Assembly (NCBI GenBank): GCA_016463265.1
Contig: JAEMRP010000044.1
Span: 1,384-7,271, forward strand
Origin: Microbacteriaceae bacterium
GTDB lineage: Bacteria; Actinomycetota; Actinomycetes; Actinomycetales; Microbacteriaceae
DNA: 5,888 nucleotides
Direction: 5' to 3'
The notes beneath the pieces are model-generated. The model was not told the origin of the DNA. It saw nothing but the letters and a program-made list of their open reading frames with translations, and searched no databases. A program made the position numbers and the translations under genes. How positions within the stretch are numbered: the stretch's first letter is position 1; the number at the start of each line of letters is the position of its first letter. Positions 4,798 through 5,888 of this stretch are shown piece by piece.

Positions 4798-5888
4798 TCA
4801 CGGGGGCGTCCAATCCGACCCTTCGACAGACCAGAACCATTTCACCCAGAAAAACTGACCGACAATTCCGACGGCCACCGCCACGAGCGAGAGGGTGCGA
4901 TTTCGCGCAATCACTCCGGCAATGGGGAATATTGGAATCAGCAAACGGAAGATGCTGGATTGTGGAAACAAGACCATGACGAGGTACAGGACGTAGGCCG
5001 CGGTCCACGCAAGAGCCACCGACCCGAGCCGACGCGTTGCGGGCAGTAGCGCGATGGTGACGGCAAAGAAACCCAGTCCGCCAATCACCCACGGAGCCCC
5101 ATCGTGGAACCACCACACGGCGGAATCCCACCAGCCCGTTCCCCAGCCGTGCTCGTTGGCACCGGTGTACGGCCTCCGCCACGCCAATTCGGTCTCGAGG
5201 TACGCGGTCTGTCGGCCCGTGACCCACCATCCGAACGCCGGCCACGCCGCCGCCGACAGCCCAGCCAACACGACGAGTCCCGCGAGCGGACCACGATTCT
5301 CACGCCCGCGCCACGCAACCACGGCGATGATCAGCACCGCGAGAGCGAGGGGGACGCCGACGGGTCTCGTCAGTGCAGCGAGGGGGATGAACAGCGCAGC
5401 CAACCACCATCGGCGCTCGACGAGCCCGACCAGAACGACAACAAGGAACAACATGCCCAGTGACTCTGCATAGCCAACCTGGTAAACCGGCGCGACGGGG
5501 GCAAAAGCGATGACCGCGAGCGCCGTCAGGGCGGCCGAATCACCGACAATGCGACGGAAGAACCGGTCCGCAACGGCAATGAACAAGGCGAAGGCAATCA
5601 TCGATACGACAACGGACACGAGTGCGAATGGCGCACCGGTCAGGGCCATCACCATTCTCACGAGAATCGGGTAAGCGGGCATGAACGCCCAGGCATTCTC
5701 GCCCACTCGGCCGTCGTCTCCGATTGGCAACTCGGATGGGTATCCGGTTTCGGCAATGATCCGATACCAGTGTGCGTCCCAGATTCTCGAGAACTCGAAC
5801 AGGTCGGGTTTCTCCGCGGTCCACGGGTTTTTCGCCTGACCGTTGGCAAACCACAACAACATTCCGGTCGACACAAGTCTCGACACAA
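4798..5888 (-). CDS. PIG-V-like / GT-C mannosyltransferase family membrane protein, 5' end outside window
   Basis: The visible 363 codons are the C-terminal portion of a multi-pass membrane protein. The frame stays open to the window edge; the first in-frame start codon seen is a GTG at 5886 that falls inside a membrane helix (VSRLVSTGMLLWFANGQ), so the true start is beyond the edge. Numbering from that GTG, the motif RIWDAHWYRIIAETGYP (34-50) is the extracytoplasmic 'WDxxWYxxIAxxGY' loop of PIG-V-type GT-C transferases, with acidic Asp37 the likely catalytic residue. ENAWAFMPAYPIL (63-75), YAESLGMLF (139-147) and LTRPVGVPLA (172-181) match further family motifs. About eight further hydrophobic helices follow, with an outer loop at 224-260 rich in Trp and Gly. 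Such enzymes use polyprenyl-phosphate sugars, in actinobacteria usually for lipoglycan or protein mannosylation; the exact substrate is not deducible. The C terminus is short, ending at TGA 4800-4798. Confidence 0.8.
   Translation of the reverse strand, partial: VSRLVSTGMLLWFANGQAKNPWTAEKPDLFEFSRIWDAHWYRIIAETGYPSELPIGDDGRVGENAWAFMPAYPILVRMVMALTGAPFALVSVVVSMIAFALFIAVADRFFRRIVGDSAALTALAVIAFAPVAPVYQVGYAESLGMLFLVVVLVGLVERRWWLAALFIPLAALTRPVGVPLALAVLIIAVVAWRGRENRGPLAGLVVLAGLSAAAWPAFGWWVTGRQTAYLETELAWRRPYTGANEHGWGTGWWDSAVWWFHDGAPWVIGGLGFFAVTIALLPATRRLGSVALAWTAAYVLYLVMVLFPQSSIFRLLIPIFPIAGVIARNRTLSLVAVAVGIVGQFFWVKWFWSVEGSDWTPP

Noticed and set aside
5868..5888. Nine-base direct repeat TCGACACAA, 12 bases apart
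   Set aside because: It lies in frame in the mannosyltransferase-like gene, encoding a repeated (L)VS within a membrane helix; two short copies at the window edge are explained by codon choice.

Overview
The window looks like the chromosome of a medium- to high-GC actinobacterium, most likely a member of the Micrococcales close to Microbacteriaceae. The reasons are the tatB, mrp and DUF3117 sequence types, the GTG starts, the TAnnnT-type -10 candidates, and a gene set that I recall lying in the Rv1211-Rv1234 part of the Mycobacterium tuberculosis chromosome. It is compact: nine genes, two of them cut by the window edges, and no gene-free stretch longer than about 60 bases.

Left block (1-1959, minus strand): a tightly packed operon reads leftwards. 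It encodes a soluble protein built from the PRC-barrel, MgtE-N and CBS domains of the MgtE Mg2+ channel family but without the channel. Three bases later comes a two-helix DUF1003 membrane protein, which overlaps by 14 bases the start of an Mrp/ApbC-type Fe-S carrier ATPase, of which only the first 57 residues are visible. A 17M-type general stress membrane protein starts divergently 36 bases away (1996-2490, plus) and ends tail-to-tail with tatB, sharing the bases of both stop codons.

Middle block (2487-4521): tatB (minus), the Tat export component, is divergent from an O-methyltransferase-like gene (plus) across a 55-base region. That region carries a symmetric TAGAATA element able to act as a -10 on both strands, and tatB is probably read from a leaderless transcript. 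The methyltransferase is followed after 12 bases by a glycosyltransferase-like gene, the least familiar gene of the window.

Right block (4566-5888, minus): a 56-codon DUF3117 gene sits downstream of the 3' part of a PIG-V-like, multi-pass mannosyltransferase-type membrane protein that continues past the right edge. A perfect 6-bp inverted repeat lies between these two genes, inside the spacer of a likely DUF3117 promoter.

Functionally the window mixes envelope and housekeeping genes: divalent-metal-related sensing (by family), Fe-S carrier, protein export, stress, and sugar transfer. I see no mobile element, tRNA, rRNA, CRISPR array or defence system. The most interesting points are the channel-less MgtE/DUF1003 pair, the two divergent regions built on the same -10-like element, the altered metal-binding motif of the methyltransferase, the unassigned glycosyltransferase, and the DUF3117 promoter palindrome.
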